Made by a program: the position numbers and the translations under genes
From: JBEHWX01 sp048498995
GTDB taxonomy: Bacteria; Bacteroidota; Ignavibacteria; OLB7
DNA length: 64,000 nucleotides
Assembly (NCBI GenBank): GCA_048498995.1
Contig: JBEHWX010000020.1
Span: 1-64,000, forward strand
Direction: 5' to 3'
Shown: positions 8,342 to 17,197 of the stretch, in pieces
Layout of the letters: the number at the start of each line of letters is the position of its first letter
Numbering within the stretch: the stretch's first letter is position 1
The notes under the pieces: model-generated
What the model was told of the DNA's origin: nothing
Databases searched by the model: none
What the model saw: only the letters and a program-made list of their open reading frames with translations

Positions 8342-8752
8342 ATGCGGTATATGATGATCGTGAAGCTCGACGAGAATGTGATGGCCGGTGGGCCGCCCCC
8401 GGAGCTGAACGCCGCCATCGGCGTGATGGCCGAGGAGATGTATCGTACCGGCGCGATGGTGGACACCAACGGCCTGCTCCACAGCTCGAAGGGATCGCGC
8501 ATCCGCATCGGCGGCGGCAAGCTCGCCGTCACCGACGGACCGTTCACCGAGGCCAAGGAGCTGATCGGCGGCTACGCCATCATGAACGCCGACTCGCACG
8601 AGCAGGCGCTCGAGTATGGCCGCCGCTTCATGCAGCTTCACGCCGATATCCTCGGCCCGGAGTTCGAGATGGAGCTGGAGATCCGTCCGATGTACGACAT
8701 GCAGATGCACAGCCTCGATTCCTCCGAGGCCAAGACCACTTCGTGCGCCTGA
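8342..8752 (+). CDS. YCII / DGPF-domain protein (5 of 5)
   Basis: This 136-residue, more diverged DGPF protein starts MRYMMIVKLDENVMAGG and has MVDTNGLLHSSKGSRI, VTDGPFTEAKELIGGYA and a C-terminal EIRPMYDMQ segment. The strong GGAAGGAG ribosome binding site fixes the start. Unlike the other four copies it has no TGTCGA-N17-CGACGT element upstream. It lies directly ahead of the sigma factor gene and is probably co-transcribed with it. Confidence 0.92.
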   Translation: MRYMMIVKLDENVMAGGPPPELNAAIGVMAEEMYRTGAMVDTNGLLHSSKGSRIRIGGGKLAVTDGPFTEAKELIGGYAIMNADSHEQALEYGRRFMQLHADILGPEFEMELEIRPMYDMQMHSLDSSEAKTTSCA

Positions 8753-8818
8753 GATCTCGACCACGACGCCGGATTGCGGCGCCGGGCCGGTCGACCATGA
8801 ACGGAACAACCGAACGAC

Positions 8819-10096
8819 ATGACGCAATCGTCCATTCATCGCACCATCGACGCGGTCTGGCGGATCGAGTCGGCGAAGCTGATCGCCGGGCTCGCGCGGA
8901 TCGTGCGGGACGTCGGCCTGGCCGAGGATATAGCCCAGGATGCGCTCGTGGCCGCGCTCGAACAGTGGCCGGCCACGGGCGTTCCGGACAATCCCGGCGC
9001 CTGGCTGATGGCAATCGCCAAGCGTCGCGCGATCGATCTGGTGCGCAGGAGCATTCGCGTGGAGCGTAAGCACGAGGAGCTTGCCCGCGAGCTCGACGAG
9101 GGGGACGATCCCGCGCCGAAGCTCGAGGCGTCGCTGGATGATCACGTCGGCGACGACCTGCTGCGGCTGGTCTTCACCACCTGCCATCCGGTGCTCTCGC
9201 GTGAGGCGCGCGTGGCGCTCACGCTCCGTCTGCTCGGCGGCCTGACCACCGACGAGATCGCCCGCGCGTTCATCGTCCCGGAGGCGACCATCGCCCAACG
9301 GATCGTCCGCGCCAAACGGTCGCTCCGCGAGGCGCGCGTCTCCTTCGAGATGCCGCACAAGGGGGAGCTCGCGACGCGCCTCTCCTCGGTGCTGGAGGTG
9401 ATCTATCTGGTGTTCAACGAGGGGTATTCGGCCACGGCGGGGGACGACTGGATGCGCCCTTCCCTCTGCGACGACGCGCTCCGGCTGGGACGCATCCTCG
9501 CCGGGCTGATGCCGCTCGAGGCGGAGGTGCATGGCCTGGTGGGGCTGATGGAGATCCAGGCCTCCCGCACCAGCGCCCGCGTGGGGCCGACCGGCGAGCC
9601 GGTGCTCCTGCTGGAGCAGGACCGCTCGCGTTGGGATCAGCTGCTGATACGTCGTGGTCTCGCCGCGCTCCGGCGCGCGGAGGATCTGGGGGGCGCGCTC
9701 GGCCCGTACGCGCTGCAGGCCGCGATCGCCGCCTGCCATGCCCGCGCCCGCACGGCGGAGGAGACCGACTGGCTCCGCATCGCCGCGATCTACGACGCGC
9801 TCTCCGAGCTGGCGCCGTCGCCGGTGGTGGAGCTCAACCGCGCCGTTGCCCTCTCGATGGCGTTCGGTCCGGCCGCCGGACTGGAGGTGGTCGACGGGCT
9901 GATCGCCGACGGGGTGCTTCAGAGCTACCATTTTCTGCCGAGCGTCCGGGGCGATCTGCTCGCCAAGCTCGGCCGGCTGGAGGAGGCGCACGTCGAGTTC
10001 AGGCGCGCCGCGTCGCTCACCCGGAACGAGCGGGAGCGGACGCTGCTTCTCGAGCGCGCCACCGCCTGCGCGCGTGGCGAGGCGCCGAAGCGCTGA
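8819..10096 (+). CDS. ECF sigma factor, ECF42 type (SigJ-like with DUF6596/TPR extension)
   Basis: This 425-residue sigma-70 family protein is far longer than a standard ECF factor. Region 2 is at residues 10-80 (RDVGLAEDIAQDALVAALEQWP, then GAWLMAIAKRRAIDLVRR). Region 4 is at about 120-180 (LLRLVFTTCHPVLS, ARVALTLRLLGGLTTDEIAR, ATIAQRIVRAKR). A C-terminal half follows with NEGYSATAGDDW and AIAACHARARTAEETDW, the helical DUF6596/TPR-like extension of the ECF42 group. There is no anti-sigma gene, as usual for ECF42, where the C-terminal extension is thought to control activity. It probably directs the TGTCGA/CGACGT promoters upstream. Confidence 0.93.
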   Translation: MTQSSIHRTIDAVWRIESAKLIAGLARIVRDVGLAEDIAQDALVAALEQWPATGVPDNPGAWLMAIAKRRAIDLVRRSIRVERKHEELARELDEGDDPAPKLEASLDDHVGDDLLRLVFTTCHPVLSREARVALTLRLLGGLTTDEIARAFIVPEATIAQRIVRAKRSLREARVSFEMPHKGELATRLSSVLEVIYLVFNEGYSATAGDDWMRPSLCDDALRLGRILAGLMPLEAEVHGLVGLMEIQASRTSARVGPTGEPVLLLEQDRSRWDQLLIRRGLAALRRAEDLGGALGPYALQAAIAACHARARTAEETDWLRIAAIYDALSELAPSPVVELNRAVALSMAFGPAAGLEVVDGLIADGVLQSYHFLPSVRGDLLAKLGRLEEAHVEFRRAASLTRNERERTLLLERATACARGEAPKR

Positions 10097-10137
10097 TCGC
10101 CCGGCCGCGAATCCGGTTCGCTCATGCACGAAACCAG

Positions 10138-10167
10138 CGAAGTCCCGTCGACACCGGCGGGACTTCG
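10138..10167. terminator. bidirectional hairpin between convergent genes
   Basis: A perfect 10-bp stem (CGAAGTCCCG / CGGGACTTCG) has a 10-base loop and lies between the convergent sigma factor and T9SS-cargo genes. There is no T tract on either strand, so strength is uncertain. Confidence 0.5.
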
Positions 10168-10211
10168 TCGTATCGGAAGCATGCGGATATATCGCGAAGC
10201 GATCGATCTTT

Positions 10212-11855
10212 CTAGTCGGCCGACTTGATCAGAAGCCGGGCCCACCCGTTCCCCCGCGTCAGATAGGCGCCCGGAGCCAGCGCGCGCAGATCGATCGCCG
10301 GAGCCGATCCCTCCAGCGCTTCCTCGCCGGTCATCGCGAAGATCCGCACCCGCTCCCCGTCGGCGACCCCGTCGAGATGGAGGAGATCGCCGGCCGGGTT
10401 CGGGTAGAGGAGAACCTCGCGATGGGAAGTAACCGGATCGGATCCGACCGTTGCGGCCTCCAGGCCGATCCGGGCCAGGAACATGTCGAGCCCGCCGTTG
10501 CTGACGAGGCTCCGCGCATCGTAGCGGAGCGAGTCGCTGAACGTGCCGACCACCTCGCAGGTGCCGTCGGAGAGAAGCGCGACTGAGTTCCCCTCGATTC
10601 CGGCGTCGCTCGAGATCGCCGTGGCCCGTGTCCACGCGCCGTCCGGGTCGAGCTTCGCGAGGAACACGTCCTGGTGCAGGTTGCCGGTCGCGCCCGACAG
10701 ATCGATGGAGCCGAACCCGATGTCGCCGCCGAACGTCCCGGTGACGAAGCTGTTTCCGCCATTGTCGACGCGGACCCGTGAGGTAAAGGCGGACTGGTCG
10801 CTTCCGGCGCTCGCCGAGGACCATCGGTAGGCTCCGGACGTATCATATCTGACCACAAGCACCGCGTACTTCAAGCCGTTGTCGTAGGCATGCGCGATAT
10901 CACCGAAGCGGATCGAGGCGCGGTATTGTCCGGCAATGACGAGCCCGCCGAGGCGATCGAGCACCACATCCTGCCCCGCGCCGTAATAGCCGCCATGGCC
11001 GATCTCCTGCGCCCAGACGAATGCTCCCTCCGAGGTGAGCCGCGCGATGAACGCCTTCTGTTCGGCGTCATCGGCGTCCAGCGTGAACTGCCCGAGGATC
11101 AGCCGGTTGAAGAAGGAGCCGGTAACGTAGCAGTTCCCGGCTCCGTCGACGGCGATGCCGAGCGGAATGTGGAACGAGCCGTAGCCATCGCCGCTTCGCG
11201 CCCAGAGCGCATGGCCGGCGCTGTCGTATTTGGCCACGAACGCCTCGAAGACGAGCGTGCCGGAGATCGCGATGCTGTCGAAGAGGCAGTCCTGGTTGTA
11301 GGTTCCGGTGATGTAGCAGTTGCCAGCCGAGTCGAGCCCGATGGCGTTGATCGCGTCCTGCCCGAAGGTGCCGAGCCCTTCACCGCCGGGGGTCCTGATC
11401 CAGATCGGCGCGCCGGTGGGAGAGAGCTTCGCCAGGTACATATCCGAGGAGCCGCGGCTCTGACGCGAAGCGCCGGCGAAGGTGATATCCGAGAGAAAGC
11501 GTCCGGCCACGTAGATATTTCCCCAGCGGTCGAGCGCGACGGCGTTGGCGAAGATGTCCGACGTGGCGGCGCTGGTCGAGGCGACCGTCGTTGCCCAGAC
11601 CGCGTTGCCGCCGGCATCGTACTTGGCCAGGTAGACATTCCAGCGTCCCGGGCCGGTGAGGGTGATCGCGTCGAAGCGCGCCGTGCCGGAATATGCTCCG
11701 ACCACGTAGCTGTTGTCGTTCGCGTCTGTCGCGACGCGGTCGCCGTAATCGTTGCCGGCGCCGCCGGCATGCTTCGCGTACATCCAGCTCTGCGCGCCGG
11801 CCGGCGACGCGGCGCAGGCAAGCAGGGCGACGAGGGTGAGAAGCCATGATCTCAT
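10212..11855 (-). CDS. secreted SBBP-type beta-propeller protein with T9SS sorting domain
   Basis: This 547-residue protein has a signal peptide (MRSWLLTLVALLACAASPAGAQ) and repeated units of the form GNxYVxGxF...AKYDxxGxxxWA, typical of SBBP (seven-bladed propeller-like) repeats. It ends in a T9SS type A sorting domain of about 75 residues: LYPNPAGDLLHL, RVRIFAMTGEE, then the LAPGAYLT and LLIKSAD strands. It should cross the outer membrane by type IX secretion and be released or anchored; its ligand is unknown. The start has an AAGGA 8 bases before the ATG. The frame is open for another 1 kb upstream but only as antisense of another gene. Confidence 0.88.
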   Translation of the reverse strand: MRSWLLTLVALLACAASPAGAQSWMYAKHAGGAGNDYGDRVATDANDNSYVVGAYSGTARFDAITLTGPGRWNVYLAKYDAGGNAVWATTVASTSAATSDIFANAVALDRWGNIYVAGRFLSDITFAGASRQSRGSSDMYLAKLSPTGAPIWIRTPGGEGLGTFGQDAINAIGLDSAGNCYITGTYNQDCLFDSIAISGTLVFEAFVAKYDSAGHALWARSGDGYGSFHIPLGIAVDGAGNCYVTGSFFNRLILGQFTLDADDAEQKAFIARLTSEGAFVWAQEIGHGGYYGAGQDVVLDRLGGLVIAGQYRASIRFGDIAHAYDNGLKYAVLVVRYDTSGAYRWSSASAGSDQSAFTSRVRVDNGGNSFVTGTFGGDIGFGSIDLSGATGNLHQDVFLAKLDPDGAWTRATAISSDAGIEGNSVALLSDGTCEVVGTFSDSLRYDARSLVSNGGLDMFLARIGLEAATVGSDPVTSHREVLLYPNPAGDLLHLDGVADGERVRIFAMTGEEALEGSAPAIDLRALAPGAYLTRGNGWARLLIKSAD

Positions 11856-12125
11856 TTCCACCATCCTTGATCGACGTTCCGTGCGGTTGAAGGGGCGCAT
11901 GGGGAGATCGCGCTCGCGGGTGTTCCGATGAGGTCGATCGCGGGCGCAACTTGGCATCCCCCTCCCTGCTCCGCCAACCCGAGTTGCGTCCGAGGGTAAG
12001 GATTCAGATCGTCGCCGAGGTCGCGGCGCGACCGGCGCGAATGGCCATGAAACCGTGATGAGTGCTACATTTGCGCCGCCGGATGGCGAAGGTTTCCAAC
12101 CGACACTCAACGAGCTCCGCCGACG

Positions 12126-13703
12126 ATGCAGGACGATCTTTTCCGCCTGATCCGATCGCTCACCAGGAGCGAAAAACGCTACTTCACGCTGCACGCCTCC
12201 ACCCACCGGAAGGATGCGCGGCACCTCGAGCTGTTCCGCGCGATCGACCGGCAGAAGATTTATGACGAGGAGGCGCTGCGACGACTGTTCCGGGAGAAGG
12301 GATATTCCGAGCATCTCGGCGTCGCCAAGGGATATCTGCACGGGCTGATCATGAAGGCGCTCAGATCCTATCACGCCGGCATATCGCAGAACGCGCGGGT
12401 AAAGGAGATGCTGCGCGACGTGGAGATTCTGCGGATGCGCGGGCTCCACGATCAGAGCGCGCGGATGCTCGACAAGGCGGCGGCGATCGCCGAATCCAAC
12501 AACTTCCACTACTACCTCCTGGAGATCAATTACTGGCGTCGGGACATGCTGAAGATGACCGAGGCGGGAAAAGGCTCCCACGAGGCGATGGATCGGGAAT
12601 ACGAGCGGCTCTACGATTCCGACCGCGCGATCCTCGCCGAGCAGGGCATCATGGCCGACTGTCGTCGCGCGTTCGATCTGCTCGACCGGCCGCCGCTCGG
12701 CAACGCCGCGGAGGTCGCCGCGCTCCGTGCGCGGATGCCGGAGCCGATCCTCTCGGGACGCATTCCGGAGGGGCTCAGCTACATCGTGGTGGCCCATCTG
12801 ATCTACACGCGCATGAGCTGGCTGCTCGCGGCCGGCGAGCTCGCGGAGCATGAGCGCTGCGCGCGGACCTTCATCGCCCACGCGGAATCATCGCCGTGGC
12901 GCGACGCGAAATCCTCGCGGCATCTGATCTCCGGCGTCAACGAGCTGATCCGAAATCTGATCCTCCGCCGGCGCTATCAGGAGGCGGCCGAGGTGCTCGA
13001 GCGCTTCGAGGAGCTGACCCATGCCGGGAAGTTCGAAGCTCATCCGGCGATGCGCGCGCCGGTGGCGGTCCGATTCCTCGAATGCCGGTTCGAGATCGAC
13101 ACGGGGCTGGGAGCATACGCTACCGCGGTCGGGAGAATTCCCTCGGTGACGCGGGAGGTGAAGCGCCTTCGGGAGCATGTTTCCTCCGATGCGCTTCAGG
13201 CGCTGGAGTTCCAGATGGTGGTGGCCTGCATCGGCGCCGGTGATACCGACGGCGCGCTGCGCCTGCTCAAGCCGATGCTCGACCAGGGGCCGGGCGATCC
13301 GATGTCGCACCGGCACTGGAATTACGCGGTGTTCAGGATGCTCCAGCTCCTGATCCATTTCGAGCGCGGGGATGATGACCTGCTGGAATATCTGCTGAAA
13401 TCGTACTACCGGCTGCTCGCGCGCGAGGAGCATCCATATCGCGCGGCGCGGGCATTTCTCCGTTTTCTCCGGAATGTGCTCAGGCAGTCGGATCGTCGCG
13501 CCCTTCGGGCGCATCTGGAGTCGCTTGCCGCGGAGCTGCGGGAGCTGCTGGACGATCCGTTCGAACGATGGATGCCGATAGCGCTGATCCTTGCCTGGGC
13601 CGAGAGCCGCATCGAGGGAGTCCCGCTCGCGGAGACGACCCGACGGTACGCGGTGGGCGCACCGAAGCCGCGTGAGCGCCGTCATGAACATGAGCCGCCA
13701 TGA
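12126..13703 (+). CDS. conserved helical protein of unknown function (SEKRYF family)
   Basis: This 525-residue, almost wholly alpha-helical protein has no signal peptide. The N-terminus MQDDLFRLIRSLTRSEKRYFTLHAS resembles a conserved but unnamed family that I associate with Bacteroidota and Ignavibacteria-type genomes. The remainder looks like degenerate TPR-type helical hairpins (for example LHDQSARMLDKAAAIAE and YQEAAEVLERFEELTHAGKF). The length matches what I recall of that family. It may be a scaffold or regulator; no catalytic motif is visible. It diverges from the T9SS cargo gene with a 270-base intergenic region. Confidence 0.8.
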   Translation: MQDDLFRLIRSLTRSEKRYFTLHASTHRKDARHLELFRAIDRQKIYDEEALRRLFREKGYSEHLGVAKGYLHGLIMKALRSYHAGISQNARVKEMLRDVEILRMRGLHDQSARMLDKAAAIAESNNFHYYLLEINYWRRDMLKMTEAGKGSHEAMDREYERLYDSDRAILAEQGIMADCRRAFDLLDRPPLGNAAEVAALRARMPEPILSGRIPEGLSYIVVAHLIYTRMSWLLAAGELAEHERCARTFIAHAESSPWRDAKSSRHLISGVNELIRNLILRRRYQEAAEVLERFEELTHAGKFEAHPAMRAPVAVRFLECRFEIDTGLGAYATAVGRIPSVTREVKRLREHVSSDALQALEFQMVVACIGAGDTDGALRLLKPMLDQGPGDPMSHRHWNYAVFRMLQLLIHFERGDDDLLEYLLKSYYRLLAREEHPYRAARAFLRFLRNVLRQSDRRALRAHLESLAAELRELLDDPFERWMPIALILAWAESRIEGVPLAETTRRYAVGAPKPRERRHEHEPP

Positions 13704-13727
13704 CGGCGCCAGGCGTGATCGGGAATT

Positions 13728-14474
13728 TCAGTGGATATACTGTTTGTTCCCGTGCGAGTTGATGTAGTAGCGTCCGCCACGAGGGCCGGTGTAAATCTCG
13801 TGTCCGTTGTAGGTCTCCGATTGCTCGGCTTCGTACCGGCGCTGGAGTCTCCGCTCCTCCGCGGCGGCAAGGCGGGCCTTGCGGGCATCCTCGATGGAAT
13901 CCCGTCGGTGCTGTTTCGCCGCCATCACCGAATCGGCGAAGGCTTTCCTCGCGCCGGCAATCGAGTCGGCGATCCACTGCTTCCGCCAATCCCGCTGTCG
14001 CTGAAGAAATGCCTCGATCCGGAGTGACGGGTTGTTCGTGCTGTCCCGGGAGGCTTCCCGCCAGGCGCGCAGCGAATCGCGGTCGACGAACGGATGCGCG
14101 GAGATGAAGAGGCTATCCTGGCGATCCCGCTCCGCGGCAATCCGCGCCAGCCGCTGCTCCTTGAGATCGTAATCCCGAAGTATGTCCGACCCGAGAAATC
14201 CCATCGCCACGAATGCCACCACCACCACCAGGGCGGCCACCTTCGGTCCGAGGTACATGTTCAAGGCGCGGCCGAGGATGCCGCGGGTCACGGGGAGGAG
14301 AAGAATGCCCAGTATCGTCAACGCGATAGCCGGCATCACATGGTTCGGGATGTTGAGCGCTCCCCCGAGAATGAGATTGAGTCCCCAGAACCAGGAGCAG
14401 AAGCGGAGAAATGTTCCGGCGGCGGATGACGATGGCGTTTTCGTCGCCGGCCCGGATCGTGTCGGCTGTTGCAT
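13728..14474 (-). CDS. membrane protein with C-terminal PBCV-type basic adaptor motif
   Basis: This 248-residue protein has two to three hydrophobic segments in the first half (FLRFCSWFWGLNLILGGAL, MPAIALTILGILLLPV, VAALVVVVAFVAMGFLG). A long charged helical stretch (residues 105-220, rich in RDS/ARKA) follows. The protein ends in YTGPRGGRYYINSHGNKQYIH. That tail matches the short basic adaptor motif GPRGGRYY...G..YI first described in chlorella viruses and also seen at the ends of bacterial nucleases and surface proteins. Function is unknown. It converges on the SEKRYF-family gene with only 24 bases between stops. Confidence 0.75.
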   Translation of the reverse strand: MQQPTRSGPATKTPSSSAAGTFLRFCSWFWGLNLILGGALNIPNHVMPAIALTILGILLLPVTRGILGRALNMYLGPKVAALVVVVAFVAMGFLGSDILRDYDLKEQRLARIAAERDRQDSLFISAHPFVDRDSLRAWREASRDSTNNPSLRIEAFLQRQRDWRKQWIADSIAGARKAFADSVMAAKQHRRDSIEDARKARLAAAEERRLQRRYEAEQSETYNGHEIYTGPRGGRYYINSHGNKQYIH

Positions 14475-14543
14475 GGCGGTATCGACTATGAATGATGATG
14501 GATGTGCCCGGGCATCGACGAAGTCCCGGTGATGATGTCGGCT

Positions 14544-15554
14544 CTATCGCGAGGATATTCCGATGTCGGGAAGAGAGGTGACGGAAATCGCCTGGTCCCG
14601 ATCATCGGCGTTATCCCGCGTTGTCGGAAATGCGCGCTCGTAGACGATCGTGGAGATGAAGTAGCCGTAGGCGCGGCGGTTGAACGCGCGCTCCTCGGAG
14701 ATCGAGAGAAACACGCCGGTTTTCCAGGCGAGCACCAGAAAGAGAACGATCAGGAGGAGAATTCCCCGTCGCGTTCGTACCGCGAAGAGCGTCTGGCAGA
14801 TGCCGAGCACGCGCCGTCGAGCGCGGGCCGATATTCGGGCCGAGCCCGATGCTCCCGGATCGACGCGCCTCGGCAGCTCCCGCAGGAGGAGATGGAGCGC
14901 GTACATGGCGGTCTTGAAGGCGAGGATCACCAGCACGAGCAGGAGAAACGTGAAGGAGGCAAGGGCGAACGATCGGGAAAACGTCATCCGCTGGTCGATC
15001 TTCTTCAGCTCGTCGTAATACTGCGGGCGGAGAAAGACGATGTTCTTCGCGTGGTAGTAGAACTGCTGGGCGGCGGTCCGGGTTCGCGCGTCGACACAGG
15101 CGGCATCGCCGCGAAGGATCTTCCGCTCCACGTCGCGGCCGGTCACGCCGCCGAACATCGTGAAGAGTCCGAGCCGGGCCGCCTGGGTCGCGAGCGAATT
15201 GCTGTCGATCCGGAACGGCCGGCAGGGGGCGTTGAACACCACCTGGTTCAGATCCGTCACGTCGTCGAAGCTGAAGAGCGACTTCTCCCGGATCATGTCG
15301 AAGTTGCCGAACGATCTGCCGAACGTCCATGGCTCCTTGGTGACCAGATCGGCCATATCCTCGGCCATCATCCCCGCCGCGAAGCAGAGCGCCACGATAA
15401 TGGCGTTGCGCACCGCGTCGTTGGTGAATCGCCTGCCGAAAACCCTGGAAAATATTCCGGTGGAAAATGCGGCGCGCAAAATAAATTCAAATCCGAACAG
15501 AATATATGCGCCGATGGCGAGCGTGGATGCAAGCTCCTTGATGTCGATTTCCAT
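14544..15554 (-). CDS. multi-pass membrane protein of unknown function
   Basis: This 336-residue protein has hydrophobic segments at the start (TLAIGAYILFGFEFILRAAF), around residue 50 (NAIIVALCFAAGMMAED), near 200 (FALASFTFLLLVLVILAFK) and near 260 (GILLLIVLFLVLAWKTGVFL). A long non-membrane loop lies between the second and third. No family is recognised. It lies upstream of, and on the same strand as, the adaptor-tailed membrane protein, with 69 bases between them, so the two may form an operon. Confidence 0.72.
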   Translation of the reverse strand: MEIDIKELASTLAIGAYILFGFEFILRAAFSTGIFSRVFGRRFTNDAVRNAIIVALCFAAGMMAEDMADLVTKEPWTFGRSFGNFDMIREKSLFSFDDVTDLNQVVFNAPCRPFRIDSNSLATQAARLGLFTMFGGVTGRDVERKILRGDAACVDARTRTAAQQFYYHAKNIVFLRPQYYDELKKIDQRMTFSRSFALASFTFLLLVLVILAFKTAMYALHLLLRELPRRVDPGASGSARISARARRRVLGICQTLFAVRTRRGILLLIVLFLVLAWKTGVFLSISEERAFNRRAYGYFISTIVYERAFPTTRDNADDRDQAISVTSLPDIGISSR

Positions 15555-16138
15555 GGACGTGCGTGCTTCGGGTTGTGAGCGACGAGACGGGAATATTCAT
15601 TGGCGACCGCGGAGCGCGGCGGAGGCATGGCGCTCCGCGCGACCGGCATGAACACGAGCTGGTGACCGCGCCAATGACATGGATGCGCGGACTGAACGGT
15701 CCGGAACTATCGGGAACAGGCTGATTCGTGCAAGAGGGCGATCCGTCAGGCGTTGCGTCGCGCGTGGCGTCGCGCGTGGCGTCGCGCGTCGGCGCGATCC
15801 GATGGAGCTGACGGATGGCTCGAGGGTGAGAGGGCAAACATACGCGCGAGACATCCGGATTGCAAACCGGCGCGGCCTTGTTCCGGAGTCCCGCCGCGCG
15901 GAAATCCTGAGTAGAAATAGAGTACCGCCACCGGGGCATCCTCCGGCCATCTTTGCCTTCGACGCGAGCGGGCGCGGGAGTGCTTCGACGGGCTCATCAT
16001 GGTCCCGGGCCGTAATCATGCGCCGCCCCGGTCATGGCGTGGGTGACGCCGTGGCTGGTCGCCGCCGTGCGCCGGAGTCCCCGCGCGCCGCGTCCGGTCC
16101 ATGTTGCTCTCTCATTTCGACCAGGAGGATCTCCGACC
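15555..16138. other. intergenic region, no gene recognised
   Basis: This 584-base gap separates divergent genes. Several frames are open but show no codon bias or family similarity. It contains three 12-bp tandem repeats (15755-15790) and, at its right end, the AGGAGG ribosome binding site of the deacetylase gene. Confidence 0.5.
15755..15790. repeat. 12-bp tandem repeat, 3 copies
   Basis: The unit GCGTCGCGCGTG is repeated three times head to tail, the last copy with one change. It is in a non-coding stretch upstream of the deacetylase gene. Confidence 0.8.
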
Positions 16139-17080
16139 ATGCGCAGGGTGACGCTGACGTTCGACGACGGACCCGGCAGCCTGACGCCGAAGGTGCTCGA
16201 CGCGCTGAAGGCCCACGGCGCGCGCGCGATCTTCTTCATCAACGGCATGAACGTCGACGGCCGCGACGACTTCAAGGAGCACATGGCGCGCGCCGCCCGC
16301 GAAGGGCACGTGGTCGCCAGCCACACCTACCACCACCTCGATCTTACTACCCTCACCGATGCGCAGATCGAGGCGGTGATCCGCAGAAACGAGGCGGTGA
16401 TCCGGGATATTACCGGCGGCTCCCTCGGCATCGTCAGGCCGCCGTTCGGCTCCACCGATCAGCGCGTCGAGCGGGCGATCAACCGCGTCGGCTGCACGCA
16501 GCTCCTCTGGGACGTCGACTCGCGCGACCGCGCCGGCGCCGACGGAGAGCAGCAGCGGATCAACGTCGTCACCGGCGTCCGCGCGCGGGGCGATCGGGAT
16601 TCCGTGGTGCTCCTGCACGACGGCTCCTCCAGAAGCCCGCACGAGTGGACGCTCCACGCGCTCGAGGCCATCATCGGCGAGCTTTCGTCCGACGGCTACA
16701 CCTTCGGTCCCTGGACCCCGCTCCACCGCTGGGAGGCGACCTACAAACTCGATATCGGCTCCGGCGGCAGCTCCATCGGCGCCGGATGGCGGCCGCACGC
16801 CACGCTCAGCATCGGCTCCGACGGCGTGATCCGCGTCGATGGCGAGGTGATCCACAACGTTTCCTTCGACGCCGCGCGTAACCTCCTCTCCTGGGAGCCG
16901 GGGGAGACGCCGGGGGGATGCAATCCCATCGGCGCCCGCATCGGCTTCCATCGCTCGTCGGAGACCCTCACCCCCGAGCATCGCAATTACTACTGGCGCG
17001 GCGCGGTTCCCGACGACACGTTCCTGATCGGCTCGGTGCAGATCGACGACTGGGCGGATCTGCGCGGCACCCGCTGCTGA
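16139..17080 (+). CDS. polysaccharide deacetylase family protein (CE4)
   Basis: This is a 313-residue protein with a NodB-type catalytic domain in residues 1-190. The TFDDGPG motif carries the catalytic Asp pair, SHTYHHLD gives the H-x3-H metal motif, RPPFGS is motif 3 and LLHDGS gives the last catalytic His. The C-terminal 110 residues (about 200-313) are a separate domain of unknown type, beta-rich and ending with two Cys-containing segments (GGCNPIG and GTRC). The ribosome binding site is AGGAGG, 10 bases before the ATG. No signal peptide is visible, unusual for an enzyme acting on cell-wall or exopolysaccharide. Confidence 0.9.
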   Translation: MRRVTLTFDDGPGSLTPKVLDALKAHGARAIFFINGMNVDGRDDFKEHMARAAREGHVVASHTYHHLDLTTLTDAQIEAVIRRNEAVIRDITGGSLGIVRPPFGSTDQRVERAINRVGCTQLLWDVDSRDRAGADGEQQRINVVTGVRARGDRDSVVLLHDGSSRSPHEWTLHALEAIIGELSSDGYTFGPWTPLHRWEATYKLDIGSGGSSIGAGWRPHATLSIGSDGVIRVDGEVIHNVSFDAARNLLSWEPGETPGGCNPIGARIGFHRSSETLTPEHRNYYWRGAVPDDTFLIGSVQIDDWADLRGTRC

Positions 17081-17197
17081 GCCTTCGTCGCCGGATCCCT
17101 TGCCGTTCGCCATGGATCGGGGCACGATCCCGCATCCGCGCGCAGCCACGCACGGCACGCTTGCATCGGCCGTTCCGGCGCTGACGTATCCGGCCGG

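Noticed and set aside
8141..10129. A 662-codon minus-strand open frame opposite the sigma factor and a DGPF gene
   Set aside because: It is the antisense shadow of strongly recognised genes; its translation is Arg/His/Gly-rich without family features. High GC makes such frames long.
12126..13703. Considered as a transcriptional regulator because of a helical, TPR-like architecture
   Set aside because: No DNA-binding motif can be pointed to, so it is left as unknown function.
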